Positions 37,196 to 48,600 of a stretch of 64,000 nt of DNA are shown piece after piece. Within the stretch, counting starts at the first letter, position 1, and the number at the start of each line of letters is the position of its first letter. This DNA comes from Cinclus cinclus. Taxonomy: Eukaryota > Chordata > Aves > Passeriformes > Cinclidae. Made by a program: the position numbers and the translations under genes. The stretch is taken from NCBI RefSeq assembly GCF_963662255.1, contig NC_085049.1, forward strand, positions 49,732,837 through 49,796,836, read 5' to 3'. Below the pieces are notes generated by a model. That model had not been told where the DNA came from and did no database searches. It worked only from the letters and a program-made list of their open reading frames with translations.

Positions 37196-37290
37196 ATGTT
37201 GGAGGAGAATCTTTTTCCCAAACACTGCTCATCTTCCAGGCCAACAATGTAGAAGCAGAAGGCTGCCTGAACTCCATGGTCTTGCTGAAG
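37196..37290 (+). other. Exon-like segment bounded by acceptor and donor signals (unproven)
   Basis: A pyrimidine-rich stretch ending in TTTCATTCTGTGTAG precedes this 95-bp block. AAG|GTGAGC, a strong donor, follows it. One frame is open throughout, using a split first codon, and reads DVGGESFSQTLLIFQ, then ANNVEAEGCLNSMVLLK. The frame is also open upstream, but it meets a stop about 35 bp past the donor. I cannot link the peptide to any family, and no neighbouring exon is evident. It may be a lncRNA exon, a remnant of a transposed coding sequence, or chance. Confidence 0.2.
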
Positions 37291-37750
37291 GTGAGCCTGC
37301 TTGCAGGGAACGCTGCCGTGCAATGAGAGACAGCAGTCCTGACAGGGCTCTGACACCTTCTATTTGTGCTGTATGGCAAAATGCTGTCTGCTGGCAGGGG
37401 AGATCCTTCCATATTTGCTTTGCTGGAAAGCTTACTGAAACTTTATTGGGTACAGGGTTTGGGTTTCCAATCCCTATCTTGCACTTGATTGATCTGAGAC
37501 GTCACTGGACTTGTCCAGGCCTCAATAGGAAGATTAGTGCCATTTCTTCCATTTGCATGCAAACAATCAAGTCAAGTGAAGGCCAGTCAATTTTTCAAGA
37601 GAAGACAGTGTATTCTTGTTTCCTGATGGAGCAATTTCATGTGTCTATGCTGATTTGATAGATGGAGCAAGTTAAGTCAAGGGAGAATGATAAAGCTGGT
37701 CAAGACCCCAAGATGCAGGTAGTTCAGCCAACGAAGTCCCATATAAACAG

Positions 37751-37812
37751 AATCCAGATCTATGGTTGGACTCAATAATCTTAAAGGTGTTTTTCAACCT
37801 GAATGATTCTTG
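37751..37812 (+). mobile_element. CR1 LINE 3'-end fragment
   Basis: 'tggttggactcaataatctt' followed by 'aaaggtgtttttcaacctga' and ATGATTCTTGA is a short plus-strand CR1 terminus. The sequence just upstream no longer resembles CR1, so this is a severely truncated or decayed copy. Confidence 0.85.
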
Positions 37813-40800
37813 ACCCTCTATAATGGCCTCTCTAGAGACCCATGTGAAAGTTTGATTCCCTCTCTCTAGTTTCTTTCATGGTCATGCTATTATTCCTTGC
37901 TTCCTGCACTTCAGTTAAAATATCATGTTTAATATACCTAGAGGACCCAATGCAACTATACTTAGTGCATGTGTTGGTATTTCTGATAAAAGGTAAAGGC
38001 TGTTTACATCCATAAATCTACTACTACATATTCAGTTGAGTATTTAAGTGAATTTTGTGCTGTGAGACTGGCTTGCTAAGGGACTTTCTTAATGTTAAGT
38101 GCAGAAAATGCTTTTAAACTGTGTTTCTATGGAATTCAACTACTGAGAAATTAAGTCTAAAACTACTTTCAGTGATACATACCAGAATTGAATCTTCATG
38201 TACAACAAATGAATTGCAGTGAGCCATGAAGGATATTTTAGGATCCAATGCTGCTAGATACTGAGCTGTGCTAATTCTCTGGAAAGCTGAGTAGGGAAAT
38301 GCCTCTGTGGAGAACTCCTGGGCTTTTGAGCTTGCATTATTCAAAGCTACTTCTCCTGCTCCCACATAAAAACACAAATTGCCTGGAGTGCAGCAAAAGA
38401 AAATACAACAGCCATTATTTTCCAGGCTTGCTAAACAAAACAGCATTGTGGACAAGTGAAAAGGAACAGTTAGCCTTTGTGCTGAGCATAGCAAGAACTA
38501 TTTGAGACATAACTTATCAATTGCATTAACTAGTTTTCAGGGTTAAGATTATTATTCATGGATTAGATTATAATCCACAAGGACAGAAGAATGGAAGAAA
38601 TCCAAGAGACTAGGCAAAACAAAGATGTGTTTTGCCCATCAGTGGGTTGATAAATAGTTTAGTACAGAAATGGTCAATACTCTAGGGCAAAGCAAAGCTG
38701 CAAGTGTTGAGAATTTCCTGGATAAAGCTTCCATCACCAGCTGTTAGGCATTTTAAAGGCATTACTTCATTTCCCACTAACCACAAAACAAATTGTGGCT
38801 GGCACTGGAAGGCTTTCTAGCTCTGCATCACTGAGAATTCAAAAAAGAGAAAAATGATTGTTTTCTTCAGATCAAAATGAATGTTGTGGAGTGTGTTTAA
38901 GACAAGCTTCAATTATCAAAAAACCTGGAATTTAAATATTTCTACCAGTGCAATATCAGGAAACTTCAGTCATTAAATGATATTCAGTAGGGGTTTGGTT
39001 TCATTCATATCAAATAACATAAACAAAGATCAGCACATTTCAGATTTTAGATGTAGCGATTTAAAAGAGAAAGTGTTCCCACCCCCATTTTTATGAAGAC
39101 AACTTTCCTAATACAGTGTAGTAATTTCAGGGAGTAGGGATTATAAATCAGATAGAAAACTGGCCTTGTTGCTTAGAATAGGGCAGAATATAATTATTGT
39201 AAAGCTTTAGAGAACAGATGGCCAGAGATTTCAGAACTCATAAATACCAGCTTTCTGCTTTGGACTGGTCAGTGTTAGGCCTAGAGGTCACATTCAGGCT
39301 GCTCTGTGTTTTCCTGAAATGTCTGAATGTAGCAGGACTCTTCAGCCTCTCAGGGCTTCCTATAAGGATCCATCCTTAGTCATCAGCAATCCAGTGGGGT
39401 ACCACGGCTATCTGGTTACCAGAAAGCACTACTGCACAGGGCTCCAGCACATGACTAGCCAAGGAATGAGGCAGCTGTACCAAAACGAGTTTTGCTTACT
39501 TTGGACCTTTGTTTCTATTGGTTATCTTGACTGTCGGCATCACTGTGTCAATGATAGATCATGCTTGATTGCAACCTTCTGATTATTTTTTATTTTTTTT
39601 TCCCCCTGAAAAATATTCAAGGATCAAGAAACAGTGAATGAATGCAATAGGGTTTTTTTAAAATTTTGGGTGGAGACAGACTTAAAATATGGCAGGAGAG
39701 ATCAATAGTGGAGGATGTTTCAATGGAAGCAGATTCTTCAGAACTACTTCCTTTCCTTTTAGTCCTCTCCAGACGCAGTGGAGCTTCAGCTTAGCCAACT
39801 GCTGCAACATTTCAGTCTGTCAGACTTTGGAATATATAAAAAACCATGAATTATACTGCTGTCTTCACATAGCTTATGGGAAACAAGGAATATCTATGTG
39901 AACTGCTATGTGTTTCATCCTATCAGCACTCTGACAATATTCTGCAAATTTGGGATTGCTTGGGGAAAAGTTGAGCAAAAGCTTAAGAATCTTTGGAAGT
40001 AAAGGGATTGCTCAGGGTTTATTCTGAAAGTGTATGAGTAATTTTTGATTCTTCCCAGAGGAATAAAAAGAAGTATCTTATGACCTGCAACAGCAAAAAT
40101 TGCAAGGAAATGCTTGTGGGTCTTTCTCTAATTATCTTGGGAGTGCCTGTTAGCAATCCAAGTATTCACAATCTTGGGCAATAGTAGACTGACATACACC
40201 TTTAAAGCATATTTGGTGTTTGTAGCCTTTTAACACTGGATGACATCTTCTAACATGCAGCTTGCAATAGCAGCTAACTGAATTGGTGTGTTTTGCTTCA
40301 TGCTGTAATGTTTTTTTCTGCAGGCAGGAGTGATTAATCAAAATCAGAAATTTTAGTCATTGCTCCCTTTAACCACTTACAGGATTAGAAAAGACAGCAA
40401 CAAAGACATCAATTATTAAACCATAATTTATGTTGTGTCCAGAATAGCTAACTTCAAAGAAAATGCCATTTATTTTTCAGTAACACACAACATAATTTAT
40501 ACATTGCATTTGAAGTATGTGAACTTCAGTGATAAGTTAACATAAATATTCAGCATTTGAATCAGGAATCCCAGCAAAGGAACAAACTTCATCCTTATCT
40601 TCCACTGCCTATAATCATTTCTCCTTGCTAGGTGAGTGACTGTTGCTATTCTTGGTGATTGGCAGAGCAGTCTGTGAAGCTGAGTGTCAGCAAAATGACA
40701 TGAATTATATTATCACCTCTCCCTTTCTTATACACTGCTTCATCATTTGTATCTTAGTTTTGAATGTTGTCATTAAGCCTGATGTTTTTCTAGATCTTGA

Positions 40801-43554
40801 AGAAAAGGTTTTTTTTTTACTTTGACACACTATATAATAATGTCTTCTCCCTTAATACAGGGAGATGATAAAAAATATTTTAAATATATTTATATAAGTA
40901 ATAACAGTTATTTCTTGAAAAAGTTATTACTTTTCTTCCTTTTAATGTGATGGTGTATTGCTGCTACTTTTCTTTCTTCCAGTCATTCACCCCTTTGCAA
41001 CCTCAAGTTGTCTGGATCTGATCCCAATTCATTGCACGTCATTTACTGAATAGGTGCTCAAATCCCACCAAATTATTATATTCCTAATCTTTATGTGGAA
41101 AAAAAAAGGGAGGACCTGATATGTGAAGTTAAGAAGAATTTAACTGTTCACATAATTGAAGTCTTAACTGTTTTATCTGGCATCAGCATCAACTGTTTTA
41201 GCAAGGTATCAGCATCCCAGGTCTTTTCATAGGATGATCATGATACTGATGTTAATGTTTTTTTTTTTCTCACTCCAGGGCTCATTATCATGTGTTGGCT
41301 ACACTTTGCTTTTTCTCCATTGATCTGCAATGTGGCATCACACCTGGGTTTGAAATATATGTTGTTGTCTACATATGCTGGATACACCTGAATTTTGTGA
41401 AGCTTAATGCGGGTTTTGTACAGCTCCTAAGGTTACATTCATTCAATAATCAGTAGCTGATTGCTGGAGAGTTTTTATAGCTCTGAGGTCACCAGCATCG
41501 TCCTCTGCCCAAACTTTCAATGTCCCTGCTGTCATCTCATGATTGTGCTCCTAAACTCTACATTATTTTAATATAAAAAGTAGTTCATTCCCTATGGTAA
41601 CTATTCATTGCTATCATCTATTAGTTACAGAAACACATGAAAAATATGAGAGAATATTTTATCACATATTTAATTCATTAAAACTAATACTGTATTTCAT
41701 TTCACTACTTGCTAACTTTTCCTTAGCTTTCAATATGAGTTACTTTTAGGATAAAAGTTACTGCTTTTCCTCTTCTAGTCAGTTCTGGAAATTTGGTAGT
41801 TTTACCTTGTCTGTATTCATTGTGCTTAGGTCCTTCTAAGTCCTGACTGGCAATTCAGTTCTTGTTATGAAGGAGCAAAACATCATCTCCTCATGGTCCT
41901 ATTTCCATTATTTTCTCATAACAAGTAGCTGTATTAATTATTCTGTGGTTTTAATATTTTGTATTTCAAATGAATGCTTCATTGAACTATTCCATTACCA
42001 AAGTATTTAATTTTTAAAAGTAAAGGGAATAGTAATATAAAACCTCTGTATGTTGCCTCTATTTAATATTCAGATCCTGCCTGAGTATTTCCTGGCAGAA
42101 TTTATTATAATAGTAAAAGTAAGTGGCTTTTGAAAGGTTATTTTATTAATACAATCAAAGCAAAGTAACAAACATCTGAATAGAAACATTCTGATTCTGA
42201 GGAAAGTTTCTGATAAGAGAATGAGTGCTATGTATACTTGCAAGGCCCTAAATAAATTGCTAGTAAGATTGTCTTCTCTTGAATGCATCCAAATTCTGTC
42301 TTCCATCAGACATTTACTCCTTTTAAAACTAATGTAATAAAGAACATCAGTTCACCACTGAGAGGTTGAAGCAGTATGTGTTTAAAAAGAAAATATTAAC
42401 AGCTGTATTCTGAAATATATAAAAATCCAGTTTTACCCATTGCTATATTTACTGACAAATTGTCAATGAAATTTTATTGACCTAAATGTGATAAGAACCA
42501 GCAAAGCATTTTTGAGGGTTCCGAAGGTACCTCTCAGCTTAGATGTTTGTAGATGGCAGGAAGACCTTGAAACTCTGACTCATAATTTGAGCACAGTTAC
42601 ATTCAAGTACATATGACCATTTTCCTGGGCATTTATTAAATGACAGAGGTGTCTGACAATGGTCCTCAAAGAAAAAAAGCCCCAGTGTTAGGGGTTTTTT
42701 GGATCATTTTCTTCCTGAGAGTTGCATGAAGCTCACAGGTTTGGTAGTTTGTGGGAAATGTTAAGCTTTCGTTTTACACAAGATATATGCTATTTGATTC
42801 AGTTTTTTACATGCTACTCTTGCTACCCTTTAAAAAATGTGTTTAAGAATTACAAAGAGTAATGAAAAAGAAAAGATATTCAAGCTCAAGTTAGTATATG
42901 ATTTTACAGATCAGCAGAAAAAAAAATCTTGCAGGTCTCTTGAAGATCATTCCTTGAAGTTTAAGAAGCATGGTTAAATAGAAACAGGTGCTGGAGAATG
43001 GTTGTATCTGCAGATGATTTGAGTAGTTATTAGCATGAATCTTCTCTGAAATTAAGAAGACTAAGAGATACATCTGGAAAAATGTATTTAGAGAAGGAGA
43101 GAGGGGACAAGGGAAATTATATGCATGGTTGGCATAACCACTGGGTAAGAAAATAAAATTACTTCTCCAGATAGGAAGAGATTTATAAGGACCATAGATG
43201 TCTGTCAGATGAGAATCTAATAGCGTAAATGAAAGTTCAAACAGTGAAAAGTACAGTGTTGAATTATTTAACAAAAACTGTGGTGACAGAGCAAGCTGAG
43301 ACTCTGCATGAAACCATACTAAAGGTAACATAACTGGGGCCTTCTGAATATCTCTTTCCAGTAGGAAACATAGATGTGTACATACACACAGCTGCATGCA
43401 GTAGCTGAATATACCATACAGTCTGTTTTATTAAATTAATTGCTGTTACTATATTTAGTACAGTAATTGAAAAAGAAATTTTGAAATGCTGATCCTGAGA
43501 TGTGTAAGTAGCAAAACACCTTCAGAAAATGATGGTATATATTTGATGTGGACA
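37813..43554. other. Non-coding stretch, no gene seen
   Basis: AT-rich unique sequence with frames up to 168 codons (minus, 42891-43397), none with a recognisable domain. It contains an imperfect inverted repeat whose arms lie at 40423-40438 and 40485-40500, and scattered poly-T runs. No CR1, LTR or CpG-rich segment was recognised in it. Confidence 0.65.
40423..40500. repeat. Imperfect inverted repeat, 16-bp arms with 46-nt spacer
   Basis: The left arm ATAATTTATGTTGTGT (40423-40438) and right arm ACACAACATAATTTAT (40485-40500) pair at 14 of 16 positions. It could form an AT-rich hairpin. There is no sign of a transposon terminus or a target duplication around it. Confidence 0.7.
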
Positions 43555-44080
43555 CATTTCTCGCCTATACAGCAATGGTGAGGACACAGATTGGACTGTT
43601 GTGTCCAGTTCTGGGCTTCCCAGTAGGAAGGTGATATGGATATATATAAACTGGAGAGAGTCCAATGAGGGACTGGTTTGATTAAATGCTTAAAGGACTG
43701 GACTATCTCTCCAACAAAGGAAAGGCTGAGGCTGTCCAGCTTGAAGCAAAGGCAGTTCAAGGGGAACTGTTCACAATGGAAGGATGTAAAGAGGTAAAAC
43801 CAGAGGCTTTTTCATTGATTTCTGGTGACAAGATCAGAGGCAAACTGAAACATAAGACGTTCCCTCTAAACTTCAGGAAACAGTCCTTCACTGCGAGGAT
43901 GACTGAGCACTGGAACAGTGCCTAGAGGGATTGTGTAGTCTCCATCCTTAGAGATATTCAAAATCCGTCCAGAGATGGTCCTGGACAACCAGCTCTGGGT
44001 GGCACTGATTGAACAGGGTGCTGGATCAGCTTTCTCCACATGTTCCTTCCAACTTCCACCAGCCTGTGATTCTACCAGTA
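43555..44080 (+). mobile_element. CR1 LINE 3' end, longest copy in the window
   Basis: About 525 bp of plus-strand CR1. Blocks in order are 'gttgtgtccagttctgggct' with 'tcccagtagg', 'ctggagagagtccaatgagg', 'ctctccaacaaaggaaaggc' with 'tgaggctg', 'acttcaggaaacagtccttc', 'gatgactgagcactggaaca', 'ccatccttagagatattcaa', 'caaccagctctgggtggcac' and 'tgttccttccaacttccacc', with a decayed CTGTGATTCTACC terminus. Substitutions and small indels are spread throughout, so it is an old insertion. Confidence 0.95.
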
Positions 44081-45099
44081 AAGCATAGGTATAGGTACAT
44101 ATCTATTTTGCATATATTCTCCTGTAGGCTGTGTTATTAGAACTGCTTATGCCAATTTGACTAGTTTTGCACTGCTGAGGATACAAAGAGCACTCTAGGG
44201 AAGACATCACAACTGCTAGTCATGGATTATGAAGCAGATGAGGTGTAATTTAATGCATACACTAGGAGAGTTTTTGAAGGACATTTGCACGTGATTACAT
44301 GAGAGAGCAAGTCAAGGAGAGATGTGTGATATTTTTAACTTTCTAAACAAGGCAAATAAAAAAATTATATTAGACAATAATGAAATCATTGTGCTAGAAG
44401 ACATCTGTTTGAAAAAATATTCTTCATACAGCCAACTGTCACTGATTTGTCATCTAACCTTTAAATAACTACGAAATTATATTTTCAGCAATAGGCTTCT
44501 GAAGTCCATAAGGCCCTCGGAAACCATGGTAATTTTCCTGAACTGTGAAAGAGACACACCTACCTGTCTGTCAGATTAACATCCATTTGCATGTCTAATT
44601 TGTCTTACATTGTGCTGAGATTTCACTCTGCTGGAGTGGTAAAGAGTCAAAACTCACTGTGTTTTAGAAGAAAGATTTTAAAAATGGTCTGGCAACTCAA
44701 TTAAATTCTGTCAACTTCTGAGAAATAGGCTCAGTCTGATCCCAAAAGCTCCATTTCAATCTTTTGATTAGCAGAGCTTGAGAGCACCTCTTGGCTGGCA
44801 AATTAAGCCACCATGTAGCAAACTTTGCATTCTGACTCATAAAAGCTCTTTGCAAGTATCACTAGCAAGTTTTGGAATAAATCCTACCTTCGGGTTTTTT
44901 GTCACTTTTTTTTTTATTTTTAATCCCAATAAGGATTTAGCATAGCAAAACATTTTGTACACAGAATCAGTTGTTTGAGGGGGATAATTTCTTATGGGAC
45001 GCAACTATTTTGCTATATCTGGTCAGCACAAGAAAAGTTAGTTTTCAATGTCTGGTTATTTTTCCATTTGTGGTACAGGACTCTTGCAATATGTTTCTT
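44081..45099. other. Non-coding stretch, no gene seen
   Basis: AT-rich unique sequence between the long CR1 copy and the probable LTR. Frames are short and unremarkable. There is a poly-T run near 44908 and no other recognisable element. Confidence 0.65.
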
Positions 45100-45655
45100 G
45101 TTAAAGGTATGTTCTGTTATTTCCCAAGTTAATTGTTTAGTCCAAAATTATACCCTCCCACCTACCTTGTTAATCTCTCCTGAATTACCTGGAAATCCTG
45201 CTTTGTGTCAGCCCCCTGCTTGGAATTCCCCATTGGAAAACCCATAAAACTGGAGGTCTCATTAGTCCATGGGATCCAGTTTTCCCCCCTACCTCCCTCA
45301 CTGGACAATGCCTTTGTAAACCCTACCCTTTTACCCTTCCCCATAATTTCTCCAATTTGCTAAGAATTTGTACCTTCCCCTTAAATGTCCCCCATATTTA
45401 AGTTGTTGCACCTTCGCCATTTTTTTCTTTTGCCCCCCAAATTCCCCAAAGTAATAAATCCATTTTATCCTATGCAAAAGACCTCCCTCTCCTCCCTGCC
45501 TCCTCCAAATGTCAATCTGACATCCAGAAAGGCCATGGAGCCATAGCTCTAGCCACATCTAAGTCCTCCTGTTCCCAGAGTGTGACCCACTCTAGGCACC
45601 GGACCGTAGTGGCAAAGTGAGTGCAGCTCTGGCTGTAGTGTCACAGGACAACTTC
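45100..45655 (+). mobile_element. Probable solo LTR of an endogenous retrovirus (boundaries uncertain)
   Basis: This block is C-rich and pyrimidine-rich, unlike the AT-rich flanks. It is laid out like an LTR: a U3-like part, a TATA-like CATATTTAAG at about 45392-45401, an AATAAA signal at 45452-45457 some 55 bp further on, then a C/T-rich U5-like tail ending near GTAGTGTCACA (45655). That spacing would give a short R region between about 45.42 and 45.48 kb. No gag, pol or env remnant and no second LTR flanks it, hence solo. A 7-bp repeat ACAGGAC occurs near both ends (about 45074 and 45652) but does not leave TG...CA termini, so it may be coincidence. I cannot name the family. Confidence 0.42.
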
Positions 45656-48600
45656 AAATTGCTGACATGTTTAGTGCTGGGAGACCTGAATACTGCAGAG
45701 CAGACTTGTGCCATGGGCAACACTATTTATGGCACACAGTGTTTAGAACAGCATCAAACACAATAAAATAATATCATGAACACAATTAATGGTGAATGCT
45801 GTATGACTGAAAGATTGGCAGATGTAATTAAATTCAGGCAGATTCCTGCCTGCTTCATTACTTTCTATGCAAGTTTTGAATCATATGGAAAACTACATTT
45901 CTGCTTAAAAACACTCCTTTTTATTACAAATCCAAGGACAACTGCAAGTTCTGAATAACAGAGAATGAAACAGTTCTATAGATAAACAGCATAATTAATA
46001 TTTATTTAATGGAGGAAGAGTACAGTAGTAAATGAAAAAAAAGCTACCTTTGAAAATAAAGGACTAGTTTTGTGCTGGGAGTTAAGAGTTTAATTAATTT
46101 CCTGGCAGGATTTTATTTTTGTACTAATAATTTTTACTCATGAGTGGGTGGCTCTTAAGATGAATAGCTGAAACAATTTAACTGAGAACCTTAGAGCTGT
46201 GGAAATTTCAATTGTACAGTGTAGAAGAATTCGACAGCGAGCAGGAGTTCACTAAAAGTGCTGTTTTGACATACAGTGCCTTTGAATTCAGGATAGTCGA
46301 GTTTTCTTATATAGTGAGTTACTTGTTCCAAAGCAAAAACTAGATTAAAATCACATGGAGGTGGTAGTCCAGTACAGGTTAGCTGCTTTTGATGCTGAAA
46401 TTCTGTATGCAAATTGTCTTTGCTGACCTGTGTGGTCAGGAAGATGGGGTTGTGGTCTATCATGAGTAGTGATGTGAGCCATCATGTTATGCATTCATGT
46501 TGGGTGACTGCAATAGGAAAATGGGAGTCCTAGTTGGTAGCCAAGGGACAAGAAATTCTGAAAAACACAAGCAAAAAAGAGTAACATGTACTCCCACTTA
46601 GAGCACCTTAATCTTCCTCTTTGAGGGGCTGGAATGACCTCTTAATAGTAGATGTGTCAGGTGGACAGGTCTTAATAAGAAGACTCTAGACCACCCCAGT
46701 CATACTTGACATACTTCCGTGCTGCCAAACTAAACAAAAGGGAGCAGGAAAGCAGTCTTGTCTTCTAGGCCTTCAGGAGAGACACAGGAGTTCCCACAAC
46801 TTGCTCAGAGGTTCTTCTGGTCTTTGTTTCCCATATTGCTTATATTCATCTTTTCTTTTTATGGGTTCCTACTTCACAATCACAGTGTTTTAAAAATATA
46901 GCTGATGATTTAAAAATCCTCATCACAGAAAAAAACCCCATATTTTTTTTTCTTACTTTTTATTTTTTCTTAAAATTCAACAGCCATAATATATTTCTTG
47001 TCTCTTCTTTCTTTTCAGAGTATCCCTTATTCTTTTGCTTTCTACTTTCTCAAGCCTATTTATTGTTCACTGCTTTCAAGGTCTAACTGTATTCATATTG
47101 GCACTGAACTGGTAAGAATGATAGAAGTTATTATATGATCTGTTCATGTTGTTTTCTTAAACCTTTCTCTCTGTCCCTTACATCCTCAGTTAATGGGAGA
47201 CCAAAGGCTTCTGTTTCTCTTCTAGAAGTGCATCCTGGTGATGCACTACACAGACTACTGCTCAGACATAGAAGTAGTCTATACAATAGTCAGACATATC
47301 AGTACTATGGTATTTGTAATAAGTTTGTAAGAGTTGCTTTCCCAGATGCTATGTTGACATTTTTTTGGTTCACAGAAACTGGTGAGAAAGACGCAGGGAG
47401 GATAGGTGGTGAGTATGATGCTGAGAGTAGGCAAAGTTGGTCTTTTGTGACTGGCAGTGTTCTCTTCATATCACATGCCTAGAGTAGAGCTCAACTCCTT
47501 AAAATTCTGAAAGTGAAGGGAATATCTCATCTCAGTGAAGATCTTGTTCTGAGATAAAGGTGTTTTCATCACTTGCTATTCTGCAGTAGCCGTTTTGGTG
47601 CTGGTGCTTCTTGAATATAAATATTAAAACACTGGCTTATATGGGTTTCTTAATGAATAGAGATACTCCCCTTGTAACGTATGTGATCACTCATATAGTA
47701 CTGGCTACATCATCTGAAACTGCAGATATATTGCACCCAAGACCTTAGATTATGAGACTCAAAATAGAACTCAGTTAAATGGAAAAGCACAAAAAAAAGG
47801 GCAAAAATATTTGAGGTTACTAAGAGATGACTAAGAATGGGCTTGATTTGTGACAATGCAAACTGGGGAAATCTGTGAAACAAAGTTATTTTTGAAGTTC
47901 AGTCTAAGATCTAAAGCCAGAGAAGAAATTCTTTGTCTGAGAAATCTCTGTTTTCACTAAAGGAATGCAGCAATTTTGTGCTTACTGGTCATCTCTGCAA
48001 TAGAATTCATGAAATAGTTCAGAAGACTGATAGGTTGACATGAAGATAACTTTGCAGAGACAGAATTCTTAAATGAGCTCCATATTTGCAGTCACAGAAA
48101 GAAAGTGAAAGCCATTAAATCTGACTGTCAGAAGAAGTCAAAAATAGGATGGAGGGTGTTTTCCAGTAGTAATTTGGACCCTTCTGAACTCACAACACTA
48201 CCAGTGGAAACCGAATTAAAGTGGTAACTGCTGTCAGATACTTGAAGCAAAAAGAGAAAGATATATTGTCACTGTCTGAGGCAAACGCTGGCATATGACA
48301 CTCCTTTGTGCCCTTTAATCTATGATTAAAGATTCTTATAATTTGAGATAAAGTCATGAATGGTATTGCAGTGGAACAAGAAATTTCATGTAAAACTTTA
48401 AATTTCCTCCATTTATATAGCCATGTATGGAATTTATGATCTGTGGTGTTTCTTTCTTAGGACCTGCCAGACCCAGAAGTAGGGAAATGCTATCTCTGAA
48501 CAAAGCAACTTCTATTATTTCAGGAATCTGTGTAACATTATCTTTTAATGTTAATTATCTAAATGTTAATTAAATCTATGCAACATTATCATTATTCTTT

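Larger units (their letters stand above)
34656..37750. other. Non-coding stretch, no gene supported
   Basis: Apart from the T/G tract at 35541-35630, this is moderately AT-rich unique sequence. Its longest plus frame is 184 codons at 37104-37658, which I do not recognise. A better splice-bounded reading lies in another frame at 37196-37290 and is described as a separate candidate. No promoter or CpG cluster accompanies either. Confidence 0.6.

Noticed and set aside
37104..37658. 184-codon plus-strand frame
   Set aside because: No domain or codon pattern I recognise. A different frame over part of it has better splice signals and is listed separately as a weak candidate.
42891..43397. 168-codon minus-strand frame, Phe/Leu/Ser-rich
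   Set aside because: Composition is that of translated AT-rich DNA. There is no family resemblance, promoter or splice context.
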